Shown piece after piece: positions 9,044 through 18,519 of a stretch of DNA of 64,000 nt (position 1 is the first letter of the stretch; each line of letters opens with the position of its first letter). A program made the translations under genes and the position numbers. Origin of the DNA: an uncultured Eubacteriales bacterium (GTDB taxonomy: Bacteria > Bacillota > Clostridia > Christensenellales > CAG-138). The notes under the pieces were generated by a model. That model had not been told where the DNA came from, made no database searches, and saw nothing but the letters and a program-made list of their open reading frames with translations. The stretch covers positions 1 through 64,000 of the forward strand of contig UQXE01000001.1 in the NCBI GenBank assembly GCA_900544965.1. The letters run 5' to 3'.

Positions 9044-10216
9044 ATGAAGTATACCAGGTTTCTGCAAGCGGTCTCAATCGCATTGCTTTCCGCAAGCATT
9101 CTGTTCACCCCAGCAAGCCGTCAGGCGCGTGCGGAGGATAGCGTAGAGCGCGAATACGGGCAGGTTACTTCATCCGATGTAAACTTGCGTGTTGAACCTA
9201 ATACGGAGTGCGATATTATTACCAAACTTGCTTTGGATACGCGCCTGGAAGTACTGGCGTATGATAATGGCTGGTATAGGGTGTTATACGAGGACTCTGT
9301 GGGATACATACGCGGCGACTATCTTTTTGTTAATACAAACGGCACCCGGGGCGCATACGTGCTTGAAGATGGGGTTAATCTCTATGGCGGGCCCTCCTCA
9401 AGCTCATATATAATTAAAGAGCTTACGGGCGGCCAAGGAATTAAGGTTAAAGCTATGATCGGCGAGTGGTGTTTTGCGCTAATAGGCGATAGCAGCGGTT
9501 ATGTAAGATACGACAAGCTCCGTATGACAAGAGGCTCTACCGCGGAGGAAAACCAGCTTCGCATGGGTATGGAAGGCGCGGATATACGAAAGCTGCAACA
9601 GGAGCTATATGATAGGGGATTTTTATCAAAGGCCGATATAACAGGACTGTTTGGAGCTAAGACAAGAACTGCAGTGCTGGAATTTCAAGAGCTTGCAAAT
9701 CTATCCGTTGACGGTATAGTCGGATCGGAAACCCTTAATGCCGTATATGACTCAGGCAACAACATACGCAAGGAGAATGCGGTCTTTAATCAGGTAAAGG
9801 GGACGGTTGAGCTTCTTGATTGGTTTAAGGGAGGCTCTGAATGGATGGCTAAGGGCAAAAACTTTACCATTACTGATGTAAGAACAGGGCTTAGCTTCAG
9901 AGTCCGACGCTTTGGCGGGTGGTATCATGCGGACAGCGTTCCTCTAACAGCCGCAGACACTAAAATTATGTTTGAAATATCAAACAACAGCTGGTCGTGG
10001 AACAGAAGACCCATATGGGTTACATCAGGCGGAAGAACGGTTGCCGCAAGCATGCACACCATGCCTCATCTCTCAAATCCTATTCCTTCTAACAATTTTG
10101 GGGGGCATTTCTGTATTCATCTGTACAATTCTAAGGTGCATGAAAACAGCAAGGCCTGTCCGAGACATCAGTCATGCGTACAGGAGGCATATCGGGCAGG
10201 CAGGCCCCAGGACTGA
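9044..10216 (+). CDS. Exported SH3/peptidoglycan-binding protein with C-terminal uncharacterised domain
   Basis: 390 residues: a signal peptide (1-30, ASRQARA), a bacterial SH3 domain (about 40-90, VNLRVEPNTECDIITKL), a second SH3-like domain (about 102-152), a PG_binding_1 domain (about 165-215, GADIRKLQQELYDRGFL and TRTAVLEFQ), and a C-terminal domain (about 250-385) containing GGHFCIHLYNSKVH and HQSCVQEA. The last domain is often found behind SH3/PGB modules in clostridial exported proteins; its clustered His and Cys suggest an enzyme or metal site, but I cannot name a reaction. AGGAGG precedes the ATG. Probably wall-bound. Confidence 0.75.
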   Translation: MKYTRFLQAVSIALLSASILFTPASRQARAEDSVEREYGQVTSSDVNLRVEPNTECDIITKLALDTRLEVLAYDNGWYRVLYEDSVGYIRGDYLFVNTNGTRGAYVLEDGVNLYGGPSSSSYIIKELTGGQGIKVKAMIGEWCFALIGDSSGYVRYDKLRMTRGSTAEENQLRMGMEGADIRKLQQELYDRGFLSKADITGLFGAKTRTAVLEFQELANLSVDGIVGSETLNAVYDSGNNIRKENAVFNQVKGTVELLDWFKGGSEWMAKGKNFTITDVRTGLSFRVRRFGGWYHADSVPLTAADTKIMFEISNNSWSWNRRPIWVTSGGRTVAASMHTMPHLSNPIPSNNFGGHFCIHLYNSKVHENSKACPRHQSCVQEAYRAGRPQD

Positions 10217-10235
10217 TTGTTAGTTCTCTAAAGTA

Positions 10236-10276
10236 AATGCAAGCGTACAATGGTAAAGCTATCGTGCGCTTGCATT
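10236..10276 (+). terminator. Hairpin after the SH3-domain gene
   Basis: AATGCAAGCGTAC (10236-10248) pairs with GTGCGCTTGCATT (10264-10276), 13 bp with one G-T pair and a 15-nt loop. It lies 20 bp after the stop codon. There is no T run, so termination is likely but not certain. Confidence 0.45.
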
Positions 10277-11146
10277 GCGTCACTAAAGCAGTAATACCGT
10301 TCATGCTTTTTTATTGTTTATTTTAAGAGTTAACATCAGCATCTATCCTACAATAATTATTACTCCACCTGCCGCAATTAATATATTAGTAAAATAATGG
10401 GGAATATAAACGCCTGTGAAACCATAGGCTTTTTATTAACCCTAATATTTTTCAAATGCAAGCTTCGCCACCGCGCTAATTGCCATGTTAACATCACCTA
10501 TTGACGAAATGATAAACCCTGAATATATCTCTTTATCCAATTTAAGGTATCTGAGGGTTCAGCCTAGCCACTGGGGCAATTCGTTTTCGGCCTTTCCCGA
10601 TTCATTAAGGGGCAGTATCAGCAGTAATCTCTAATACCTCTTCAGGAGCAATTATCTTATAAACTCCCGGTGTCGCGCCGCCCAACTCCCACTTTGAAAC
10701 CGTCGGCGGCTTACTCCTTAGGCAAGAACCCCTTGCGACGTTTTCTTTAGCTTTCAATAATAATAAGTTTTTTCATTGAGTTTCAAAAATACCCTCTTTT
10801 ATGCTGTTATGCTATAGTTCGTGCTTAATCAATTATATTGATTTCTGGAGTTGCATTCTACCATACAGAGCTTGAATGTCCGCAGCTGCCGCTTGCTTTC
10901 TTTTTTGTTTTGATTATATAAAATTTATGGTGAACTTTCCACTCAGGCTTGAAGTCTATGTGCAGGCTGTAGTATTTTTTAGGTTGTTAAGTAACAATAT
11001 TTAATTATTGCTTTCATCCAAAACTGCAATCTGGCATTTAATTGCTTGCAAGACTCAATTACACCAAACGATCCATTCAGGACCTGTACGCTGTATTAAT
11101 AGCAAAAAATCTGTTAATACTTAGACTGAAAGGAAGGATGGTATGC
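10277..11146. other. Long intergenic region with one degraded gene
   Basis: 870 bp without an intact gene. It holds the XRE-type pseudogene remnant at 10605-10776 (listed separately). The remainder is AT-rich DNA leading into the ger operon. I could not fix a sporulation (sigma-G) promoter for gerKA here. Confidence 0.4.
10605..10776 (-). pseudogene. Degraded XRE-type helix-turn-helix gene
   Basis: Reading the minus strand from ATG (10774-10776) gives MKKLIIIES, a stop, then RKRRKGFLPKE, which matches the usual first helix of XRE regulators (LRKxKGLTQKELA). In the next frame PPTVSKWELGGATPGVYKI appears, matching the recognition helix motif (TVSKWExGxxxP). A stop follows IAPEEVLEITADTAP. So at least two stops and one frameshift break one short HTH gene. 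It is not a copy of the two XRE genes at 33.7-34.2 kb. Confidence 0.45.
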
Positions 11147-12739
11147 ATGGGCGTTTGGTCCCGGTTAAATATAAATTTTGACGTTGAACCAGGTGAATTC
11201 GAACTGCTGGAACGGGAAAGCGGACAGCCGCGCTTATTAGGCGTATCCGACGATATTCCCAATACCAGTAAACCTCAAAAAAAGCCGGTTGACGCATCCA
11301 TTGAGATCAACATTGACCGCATATATAGCGAATTTCGCAAGGATATCAATCCGGATTTGATTATAAGACGCTTTATGCTAGGCGGCCTTGTTCCTGCAGC
11401 GGCGGCGTTCATCAACGGAATGGCCGATGGCAATAATATCAACGATTTCATTCTGCGATCTGGGATGAGGAAAGGCGTCCTTGAGGGCGCCCAGGGGTCG
11501 CTTACAAAATTCGCTATAGAAAACATATTTGCAGTTAATGAAGCTAATACGGAAACGGATTGGAATAAGGTGATGGAAGCTATCACCGAAGGCCAGACAG
11601 CAGTATTTATAGATAAAGATGCATCCGCAATCATCGTAGATACACGCGGATTTGAAAAGCGAAGCATAGGCGTAAGCGAAAATGAAAAAACCGTTCTTGG
11701 ACCTAAAGAAGCGTTTTCCGAAAGCATCCGTACCAACATAACCCTTCTAAGGCGCATAGTCAAGCGAACCGACTTTGTATGCGAATTTCGGGGGAGCGGC
11801 TCTGAAAGTAGTACACGTATTGGAATACTTTATTGCGAAGGGATTGTAAATGAAACACTATTAAATGAGATAAAGCGTAGGCTAAGCTCAGTTGATACGC
11901 GCGCGATACTTGACGTAGGCGTATTGGACCAGCTGGCTTCACGTAAGAACCTTTCCCCGTTCCCGCAAACGCTGATAACGGAGCGCCCCGACCGCGCGGC
12001 ATCACATATTATGCAGGGTCATGTGGCTGTGCTGCTTGATGGCAGCCCAGCCGCTGTAATAATGCCGGTTACCCTTTTTTCACTTATGACCAGTTCGGAG
12101 GATGCTTATCTAAAGCCGCTTCTAGGGAGTATACTGCGCGTTGTAAGGTATTTTGGCGCGATTACATCGCTGCTTTTGCCAGGTATTTTCATTGCAATGG
12201 CGCTGTACCATCAGGACATGCTTTCCACAGAGGTGCTTACAACGCTGATGAGCTCGCGGAAGTTCGTAAACGTATCGTTGGAGGCGGAGATGATATTTCT
12301 GCTTCTAGTATTTCATCTTATAAGGGAGGCCGGAATCCGTGTTCCTGGAAGCATTGGTCAGGCCATCGGCATAATAGGTGGCCTTATACTTGGGCAAGCA
12401 GCTGTAGCGGCTAACCTCGCAAGCTCTGTAATATTGATTCTTGTAGCATTAACCGGACTTGGAAACTTCTGCATTCCAGACTACTCCCTCTCATTGTGCG
12501 CTACCTATACAAGGCTCGCGATTGTATTTGCAGGATGGCTTGGAGGCCTTCTTGGTGTTTCCGTTACCGCTTTATTAATTATCGCTTATATGGCGTCTAT
12601 AAAATCATACGGCGTACCATTTTTAAGTCCCTATGCACCCAAAACTCATTCCCGCCGTCCAGTTATACTCAGGGGCGTGATAAAAATGCGGCAAAGGGCG
12701 GAGGACTATGCAAACACCAAGGGGGACAGCAAACTATGA
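11147..12739 (+). CDS. gerKA: Spore germinant receptor subunit A (GerA family)
   Basis: Inner-membrane A subunit of a nutrient germinant receptor; with B and C it senses germinants in the dormant spore. 530 residues from ATG 11147, chosen because AAAGGAAGG (11129-11137) lies nine bases upstream. A large soluble N-terminal region (about 1-320) has the GerA-family segment RRFMLGGLVPAAAAFINGMAD, and FVCEFRGSGSESS. A membrane region with about five helices follows (about 330-500), including GSIGQAIGIIGGLILGQAAV, the best-conserved GerA motif. Overlaps gerKB by 4 bp (ATGA). The gerK name is by similarity of operon order; germinant unknown. Confidence 0.9.
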   Translation: MGVWSRLNINFDVEPGEFELLERESGQPRLLGVSDDIPNTSKPQKKPVDASIEINIDRIYSEFRKDINPDLIIRRFMLGGLVPAAAAFINGMADGNNINDFILRSGMRKGVLEGAQGSLTKFAIENIFAVNEANTETDWNKVMEAITEGQTAVFIDKDASAIIVDTRGFEKRSIGVSENEKTVLGPKEAFSESIRTNITLLRRIVKRTDFVCEFRGSGSESSTRIGILYCEGIVNETLLNEIKRRLSSVDTRAILDVGVLDQLASRKNLSPFPQTLITERPDRAASHIMQGHVAVLLDGSPAAVIMPVTLFSLMTSSEDAYLKPLLGSILRVVRYFGAITSLLLPGIFIAMALYHQDMLSTEVLTTLMSSRKFVNVSLEAEMIFLLLVFHLIREAGIRVPGSIGQAIGIIGGLILGQAAVAANLASSVILILVALTGLGNFCIPDYSLSLCATYTRLAIVFAGWLGGLLGVSVTALLIIAYMASIKSYGVPFLSPYAPKTHSRRPVILRGVIKMRQRAEDYANTKGDSKL

Positions 12740-13854
12740 ACCTAAGGGAAGGAAGAATTGGAACGCGCGAGACTATTAATGTTATCGGTATAGCGTTGCT
12801 TATTAACGGAATGTTTTCCATCGACAGTGCAAAGGCCTACGCAAATGGAAATTCCACTTTCATCTCACTTCCGCTTGCTCTGGCGCTGTCGGGCGCGGCG
12901 TTTTTACTTATATGCTATGCTATACGCCGCAGTGAAACCGTAAATCTTCATACGATGCTGGAGTATTCCTTTGGAAAAGTTATAGGAAAAATTATAACCG
13001 TTTTGATTTGTTTGGCTCTCGTTTCCTTGGTTTACGGACCGCTTGTAAACATTTTAGCCTATTTGCGGATTATGACCAACGACGCTTCATCCACTGCCGT
13101 CGCGTCGTTTATATTGCCCGTTATGGTAGCGTTATCATGGATGGGACTTGAAACCATAGGCCGTACGGCAAACTGCATATCCCTTCTGTTTCTGCTCTCT
13201 ATCGCAGTTATCATCGTTGTTGCGGCGGATGGCTATGAGACCCACCGCCTATATCCTCTAATCGGCAATGACGTCTCGGATATAGCAATGTTTACCTCGT
13301 CCGGCGTATTTAAGTTCCTGCCGCCGCTTCTCCTTCTGCTTAGCTTGACTGGCGGAACTCAAGGCCTGGGGAACGCAAAACGATCGGGACTGATAGCCTC
13401 TTTAATAGCCTTTGTCCTTATAACGATTATACAGTTAAGTATAGGGCTCACCTACAACTATACAGAGCTACAGCGGATGTCAATACCTTTTTCGCAGATC
13501 AGTATGCTTACAGAAACGCTTGGAATCAGGTTTGACAGGTTTGCCTCAATGATATGGCTGATAGGAACCATATTAACGTGTTCATTTTATATCTACGGCT
13601 CCTCATTCCTCTATGCAAAATGCTTTAACCAGCGTGATATCAGGCCCATTACCATATGTATAGGTACGGCTGCCATTCTGGTTTGTACAGGATCGGATAA
13701 CATATCAAAAACCTTTGAATCGGCGTCCGGCCTTATAAACTTAATTCCAGATTTGGGATTTGCGATATTGCTGATTCCTTTGGCGGCAGCCTCAATAGTA
13801 GCAATAATAAAATCAGTAAGGAGCGATAAAAAGAAACGCAATGAAGCAGCTTAG
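12736..13854 (+). CDS. gerKB: Spore germinant receptor subunit B
   Basis: APC-superfamily-like B subunit, 372 residues with about ten membrane helices and no large soluble domain. It starts MNLREGRIGTRETINVIGI and carries FKFLPPLLLLLSLTGG and SIPFSQISMLT, as usual for GerAB-type proteins, which are thought to bind the germinant or pass the signal. ATG 12736 overlaps the gerKA stop (ATGA), so translation is coupled. The open frame continues upstream of this ATG inside gerKA, but that extension is not expected in the family. Confidence 0.9.
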   Translation: MNLREGRIGTRETINVIGIALLINGMFSIDSAKAYANGNSTFISLPLALALSGAAFLLICYAIRRSETVNLHTMLEYSFGKVIGKIITVLICLALVSLVYGPLVNILAYLRIMTNDASSTAVASFILPVMVALSWMGLETIGRTANCISLLFLLSIAVIIVVAADGYETHRLYPLIGNDVSDIAMFTSSGVFKFLPPLLLLLSLTGGTQGLGNAKRSGLIASLIAFVLITIIQLSIGLTYNYTELQRMSIPFSQISMLTETLGIRFDRFASMIWLIGTILTCSFYIYGSSFLYAKCFNQRDIRPITICIGTAAILVCTGSDNISKTFESASGLINLIPDLGFAILLIPLAAASIVAIIKSVRSDKKKRNEAA

Positions 13855-15052
13855 TATCTTACTCATTATCTTTATACTATGTACCAGCATGACGGGCTGC
13901 CTTCAGCAGGGCGCCCCAGAGGATCACGCATTTGTGTTGGCCGTAGGCGTTGATAAGGGGAAACAACTAAAATATTTTGTTACCTTTATGATACAAAAGG
14001 GACCTAAGGACCCCGAAGGGGACGCGGCTGCAGAGTCGACATTGGTAGGTGCTGAAGGTGAAAGCCTATTTGACGCTATGAGGATAATACGCGCGGCCCT
14101 AACAAACATAATTAATTTTACGCGCACAAGTATTATATTGTTCTCATCAGACGCCGCCCGCGAGGGGTTGATGAAGGACTTCCTCTCGTTTACATTCGAC
14201 TCCGTAAAGATCCGTCGGTCAACGTATCTCCTTGTCATTCAGGGAGAAGTCCGCGACTTTATGCAGGGAATGGATACAGGCGAGGGCATAAGCTCTGAAT
14301 TATTGCAGTCTGGGCTTAGCAACAGGTATGGGATAGGAGGATATGTTCCCCTCACCAATGCGGTTTCATTTTTTGAAAGCACAAACGCTGGCAGAATGGA
14401 CGCTATCATTCCCCTTGGCAATATAGACGAATCGATTATATCGGACGAACGTAAAAAAGAGTCTGAAGCAACCGGCGAAGAACCCAAACCAAAGGAAGAG
14501 GATACTACCGTCGGCATTGAACGGATAGGCGGTATGAAATCAACCCTTATGGGAAGCGCCATATTTGACGGCTGGGTCATGACAGGAACCCTGAATGGCC
14601 CGGATACACAGTATCTGCTTATAGGCCGGGGAGAATTTCATACTGGTAGTCTGGCTATACACGCCCCTGACGGCAATCTCATCGAGTGCCTTATTCATAC
14701 CTCGGGTTCCCCAAAGGTAAACTTATCCTTGTATCCTGCCCCTGTGGCAGAAGTTGAAATAGGGATAAAGTGCCGTGTAATGCATGATTCCGTGGAGCTT
14801 CTGGAATCAAAGTGGCCCGAGATGGGTTCCGACATAGAAAATTACTTTGAAAAACAAATGAGCAGAATATTCGAAGGGTGTAAAAGTATACGCTCGGATG
14901 CTTTCGGATTTGGCAAGCATGCCGTACTACAATTTAATTCTACGGACGCATGGGAGGAGTATAACTGGAAAAAGCAGTACGAAAATATGGAAGCTAATTT
15001 TAATGTTTCTATACAGTTTGAAGATAGCTTTAGTTCAACGCATTTGGAGTAG
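13841..15052 (+). CDS. gerKC: Spore germinant receptor lipoprotein subunit C
   Basis: GerC-type lipoprotein on the outer face of the spore inner membrane. 403 residues with a lipoprotein signal peptide ending MTGC (lipid-modified C20), then the GerAC three-domain mature part with HAFVLAVGVDKGKQLKYFVTF. A Lys/Glu-rich insert at about residues 206-222 (RKKESEATGEEPKPKEED) is probably a flexible loop. ATG 13841 overlaps gerKB by 14 bp. Immediately followed by a 52-residue membrane protein gene. Confidence 0.9.
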   Translation: MKQLSILLIIFILCTSMTGCLQQGAPEDHAFVLAVGVDKGKQLKYFVTFMIQKGPKDPEGDAAAESTLVGAEGESLFDAMRIIRAALTNIINFTRTSIILFSSDAAREGLMKDFLSFTFDSVKIRRSTYLLVIQGEVRDFMQGMDTGEGISSELLQSGLSNRYGIGGYVPLTNAVSFFESTNAGRMDAIIPLGNIDESIISDERKKESEATGEEPKPKEEDTTVGIERIGGMKSTLMGSAIFDGWVMTGTLNGPDTQYLLIGRGEFHTGSLAIHAPDGNLIECLIHTSGSPKVNLSLYPAPVAEVEIGIKCRVMHDSVELLESKWPEMGSDIENYFEKQMSRIFEGCKSIRSDAFGFGKHAVLQFNSTDAWEEYNWKKQYENMEANFNVSIQFEDSFSSTHLE

Positions 15053-15055
15053 TAT

Positions 15056-15214
15056 ATGACTTTATTGATTATTTATTCGTTGCTTAGCGTTTTTTTTGGA
15101 ATCGCTTACACGATACATAATTTCAGGATTAAGAACATCTCTGGTGCCATAGGCACAATAATCTTAATCCTGTCAACTGGATTTGTCGCGGTTACCATAA
15201 TGTTTTTGTTGTAG
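15056..15214 (+). CDS. Small two-helix membrane protein, possible GerD-type (2Duf) fourth subunit
   Basis: A 52-residue frame starting ATG 15056, three bases after the gerKC stop, with GGAG at 15046-15049. It encodes two hydrophobic helices (about 2-20 and 30-51) joined by the polar turn HNFRIKNIS. Some GerA operons of Bacillus carry a fourth small gene (D subunit, two membrane helices) that tunes receptor function; position and topology here match, sequence similarity could not be tested. Too short for many gene callers. Confidence 0.6.
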   Translation: MTLLIIYSLLSVFFGIAYTIHNFRIKNISGAIGTIILILSTGFVAVTIMFLL

Positions 15215-15238
15215 CTTAACCTAACATCATCATTATAA

Positions 15239-15269
15239 GGGCATCGTAATGTTTAACCATATGATGCCC
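15239..15269. terminator. Hairpin between convergent ger operon and minus-strand unit
   Basis: GGGCATC (15239-15245) pairs with GATGCCC (15263-15269). It sits between the last ger gene and the convergent gene at 15295. No T run on either side, so it is only a possible terminator. Confidence 0.35.
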
Positions 15270-15294
15270 CCTGAAACTCGTATTTTATTGCTCC

Positions 15295-15789
15295 CTATTC
15301 TACATAGCCTAACTCCTTTAACTTTGCTCCAAGTATGCGAAGCCGCTCTGATATCATGCCTTCATCCCTGCTTATTGAATTCAATAACAGCTCAACGTCC
15401 TCGTCAATATTATCGTTAGATGTACATATGCTGACGTTCATATCCTCGCCTTGTATTCCGATGCGTTCAACCAAGGGATTCTTTTTGTCATAATACATAG
15501 GGAAATGGCGCGGGTGGTCAAAATACTGCTTTGCGGAACAATACAGTATGCACAGGTCAATTACACGGTGAATTGGCAATTCCTCGCTAAGCCTCGACCA
15601 TCTGTCTCCTGAGTTGCGCCATACCTTTAACGAAGCGTCTACTCTGCCGCGCTCATTCCACTGCGCCAACCCTAGAGAAATCCCCCTTGCATCCGTATCG
15701 CACGCCCATCTGCCGTCAACGTCGCCATAATTGTCGATTATAACTACGGGTTTATGCTTCAAATGTGTAGGTACATTTGTAACTGTCAT
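15295..15789 (-). CDS. Uncharacterised DUF6530-like protein
   Basis: 164 residues with no signal peptide or membrane helix. Recognisable stretches are LKHKPVVIIDNYGDVDGRWA near the start, then LSLGLAQWNERGRVDASLKVWR and ELPIHRVIDLCILYC, which recall the DUF6530 family. The link is from memory of the motif pattern and is moderate only. No function known. It is the last gene of the pyrG-to-ABC-F direction, 57 bp after the ABC-F start... that is, 3' of that gene on the same strand in reverse order it precedes it by promoter-proximal position 15789; a separate promoter cannot be excluded. Confidence 0.5.
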   Translation of the reverse strand: MTVTNVPTHLKHKPVVIIDNYGDVDGRWACDTDARGISLGLAQWNERGRVDASLKVWRNSGDRWSRLSEELPIHRVIDLCILYCSAKQYFDHPRHFPMYYDKKNPLVERIGIQGEDMNVSICTSNDNIDEDVELLLNSISRDEGMISERLRILGAKLKELGYVE

Positions 15790-15846
15790 AATATATATCT
15801 CCTTTTATACAATCCAGTAGATTATACGGCGACTAATGACCATTTG

Positions 15847-17772
15847 TCAATGAAATTCATCAATAAACGCATCTAATTCTGAATTTTTTCTTTCCCAGTC
15901 CTGATACAGAAGCTCAACCCTCTTAGCTATTTCCCTTGCCCTTTCATCAAGCTCCCCCGTCTTTTTATAGTTTGAGGCGACATCGGGCTTAGCCATTTGT
16001 GCAGCTATAGCCTCTTGCTCGGCCTCCGCATTCATTATGCGTTCCTCTATACGCCTTATCTCGCCCTTAATACGGTTGACAGCGCTTTGAAGCTCCTTTT
16101 GACGTTTATAATCATTTTGTTTTGCCTTTCCCGATGATGCGATTGACCGGTTTTTGTTCCTCCTATACGTCTTTGCCTCAACAAAGTCGTCATATCCTCC
16201 AATATACTCGGTAATCCCCTCTTCGTCCATGTATAATACTCTGTCGGCAAGCTTGTTGACAAGGTATCTGTCGTGGGTAACGATGATCATCGTTCCCCCA
16301 TAATCCATTAATGCGCTTTCAAGGGCCTCCCTGGAGGCTATATCAAGATGGTTTGTCGGCTCGTCCAGGAGCAGAAAATTAGCCTGAGAAAGCATCAGTT
16401 TAAGCAGCTGTACCCGTGCCTTTTCACCTCCTGACAGGTTGGCGACCTTCTTTTCAATGTCGTCGCCCCTAAACAGGAATGCCGCAAGCGCGTTTCTTAT
16501 CTGGCTATGCGTCATTTTTGTATAGTGATCGTCCCAAACCTCGTCTAAAACGCTCTTTTGAGCTGAAAGCTGGCCCAGCGTCTGATCATAATAGCCCACG
16601 CTAACATGCGCACCATAGTTGAAAAAGCCTGAATCGCTGCGTTCCTGTCTCGCCAATATCCTTAGAAGCGTCGTCTTTCCGCATCCGTTCGCGCCGATTA
16701 GGAATACCCTCTCCCCTTTCGTTATGTGCAGGTTAACTTTATCAAATATTTTCTTTCCATCATATCCCTTTGACAAATCCTCCGCAATAAGGACGTCGTT
16801 TCCGCTGATATCTTTCGCAGTAAAACCGAACTTGATGGACTGGGGATCCCTTTCAGGCTCTACAAGGGTGTTTTTTAGCCGTTCTATCTGTTTTAGTTTT
16901 GATTCGGCGGTGACAAAGTTGCGCTCCTGTCCCCATCTCCTCTGCTGCTCCACTATTCCGTAGATGCGCCTGATCTCCCTTTGCGTATTTTGATAATGCC
17001 TAAGCTGGATTTCACGCTCAGTACCCCTGCGCTCCATATGGCTAGTATAATTGCCCTGACTGGAATACAGCGATCCCAGCTTAAGCTCCAACGTTCTGTT
17101 TGTGATCTTATCCAGTAAATAACGGTCATGTGATATGACAATAAACGCCCCTGAGTACGATTTTAAATACTCTTCAAGCCACTCAATGCTCTCAACGTCA
17201 AGATGGTTAGTAGGTTCGTCCAGCATAAGGAGGTCAGCGCCAGACAGCAGCACCCGGGCAAGCTGGGCCTTATTGCGCTGCCCTCCGCTGAACGTCTTTA
17301 GCTGCCTTTTAAGATCGCTGTCGGTAAATCCCAGGCCAAGCGCCGCCGACCTGGCCCTGCTGCGGAATGTAAGGCCGCCTTCCATTTCAAACCGCTCCTG
17401 TAAAACATGCTGCCGGTTTATAAGCGAGTCAACGTTACCCTCTCCCAGGCTCAGCTTTTGCGCTATTTTCTCAAGCTCCCTTTCCATATCCTCAAGATGG
17501 GAAAAAACCTTCATAATGCTGTCCAACAGGGTCAAACCGTCGTCTTCGATATGTTGCTGCATTGTGCCAACAGCGGTCCCCTTTGAATAATGTATAGTTC
17601 CTTCATCGGGCGCGTCCATGCCAATCAGCATATTCATCAGGGTTGTTTTGCCGCATCCATTCACTCCCACAAGACCAACCTTATCCTTTGAATCTATATC
17701 AAAATTTAGATTTTCAAATAAAATCCGATCCACAAATGCTTTTTTTAAATTTCTTACCGTTAATATTAACAT
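15847..17772 (-). CDS. ABC-F family ATPase (YdiF/Uup-like)
   Basis: A soluble twin-ATPase protein of the ABC-F group, which act on ribosomes as translation factors or resistance proteins rather than as transporters. 641 residues: first ABC domain with Walker A GVNGCGKT (36-43), signature FSGGQRNKAQ and LMLDEPTNHLD; a charged helical linker (about 240-310); second ABC domain with GANGCGKT, LSGGEKARVQ and LLLDEPTNHLD; and a C-terminal coiled coil (about 545-641, KQKELQSAVNRIKGEIRRIEE). The long C-terminal coil fits the YdiF/Uup side of the family. No membrane segment. Lies 44 bp after the metallophosphoesterase gene. Confidence 0.9.
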   Translation of the reverse strand: MLILTVRNLKKAFVDRILFENLNFDIDSKDKVGLVGVNGCGKTTLMNMLIGMDAPDEGTIHYSKGTAVGTMQQHIEDDGLTLLDSIMKVFSHLEDMERELEKIAQKLSLGEGNVDSLINRQHVLQERFEMEGGLTFRSRARSAALGLGFTDSDLKRQLKTFSGGQRNKAQLARVLLSGADLLMLDEPTNHLDVESIEWLEEYLKSYSGAFIVISHDRYLLDKITNRTLELKLGSLYSSQGNYTSHMERRGTEREIQLRHYQNTQREIRRIYGIVEQQRRWGQERNFVTAESKLKQIERLKNTLVEPERDPQSIKFGFTAKDISGNDVLIAEDLSKGYDGKKIFDKVNLHITKGERVFLIGANGCGKTTLLRILARQERSDSGFFNYGAHVSVGYYDQTLGQLSAQKSVLDEVWDDHYTKMTHSQIRNALAAFLFRGDDIEKKVANLSGGEKARVQLLKLMLSQANFLLLDEPTNHLDIASREALESALMDYGGTMIIVTHDRYLVNKLADRVLYMDEEGITEYIGGYDDFVEAKTYRRNKNRSIASSGKAKQNDYKRQKELQSAVNRIKGEIRRIEERIMNAEAEQEAIAAQMAKPDVASNYKKTGELDERAREIAKRVELLYQDWERKNSELDAFIDEFH

Positions 17773-17816
17773 TATTATTTTCCCTTATGCAGCCAAAAGC
17801 GACAATTCTTCCAGCG

Positions 17817-18500
17817 CTATAGTATCATTTTGGGTCTGAAGTTAAGATGGTCTGATGAGCAAAGCGTATACGTCGTGCCGTTAAGGCGTCCCTCAAACGC
17901 TCCCTTATGAGCGATCCCATGCAGATGGGCATATACCACATGCTCTATCTCAAACTCGTCGAACAGCTCGGTAAAACCCGTTTTAACATTCCTATCACAG
18001 CACGGGGGAAAATGCATCATACATATCGCGTTTTTCCGGTCTGGCAATGTAGATAGGGATAGCCTCAGCCTTTGCAATTCACGCTCATAAATCCTTTTGT
18101 CCTTATCGGTAAAGCCCTGTGAGCCAGGACAGTTCCATCCCCTTGAACCCGCTATACCCAAGCCGTCTATCTCGAGCGAATCGTTCTGTATAGCATGAAC
18201 AGTGTCTGGCAATACAGCTCTAAGCTTTGAAATTGATCTCCACCAATAATCATGGTTGCCACGCAAAAGGACCTTTCTTCCAGGCAGTTCGGATAGAGCG
18301 AGAATATCCTCCATAGCTTCGTTTAGCTGCATAGCCCAGCTTATATCTCCAGGTATGAGAACAATATCCCCCTCTTGTATACTATCCCTCCAGTATCGGC
18401 TCATTCTGTCGAAATGCCCCTCCCAATGGGGGCCAAACACATCCATTGGCTTGTCCATACCTCCGGGAAGGTGAATGTCTCCTATAGCGAATACGTGCAT
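17817..18500 (-). CDS. Calcineurin-like metallophosphoesterase
   Basis: 227 residues, cytoplasmic. The dinuclear metal-site motifs are complete: GDIHL (7-11), GDISW (about 51-55), GNHDYWW (about 81-87), MHFPP (about 161-165) and AHLHG (about 193-197). Such proteins hydrolyse phosphomonoesters, phosphodiesters or nucleotides; the substrate cannot be read from sequence. Begins 19 bp after the zinc-ribbon gene in the same unit. Confidence 0.85.
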   Translation of the reverse strand: MHVFAIGDIHLPGGMDKPMDVFGPHWEGHFDRMSRYWRDSIQEGDIVLIPGDISWAMQLNEAMEDILALSELPGRKVLLRGNHDYWWRSISKLRAVLPDTVHAIQNDSLEIDGLGIAGSRGWNCPGSQGFTDKDKRIYERELQRLRLSLSTLPDRKNAICMMHFPPCCDRNVKTGFTELFDEFEIEHVVYAHLHGIAHKGAFEGRLNGTTYTLCSSDHLNFRPKMIL

Positions 18501-18519
18501 TACCCCTCCATATCAAACC

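Noticed and set aside
12496..12735. 80-residue N-terminal extension of gerKB
   Set aside because: It lies inside gerKA in another frame; ATG 12736 with ATGA coupling gives the normal GerB start.
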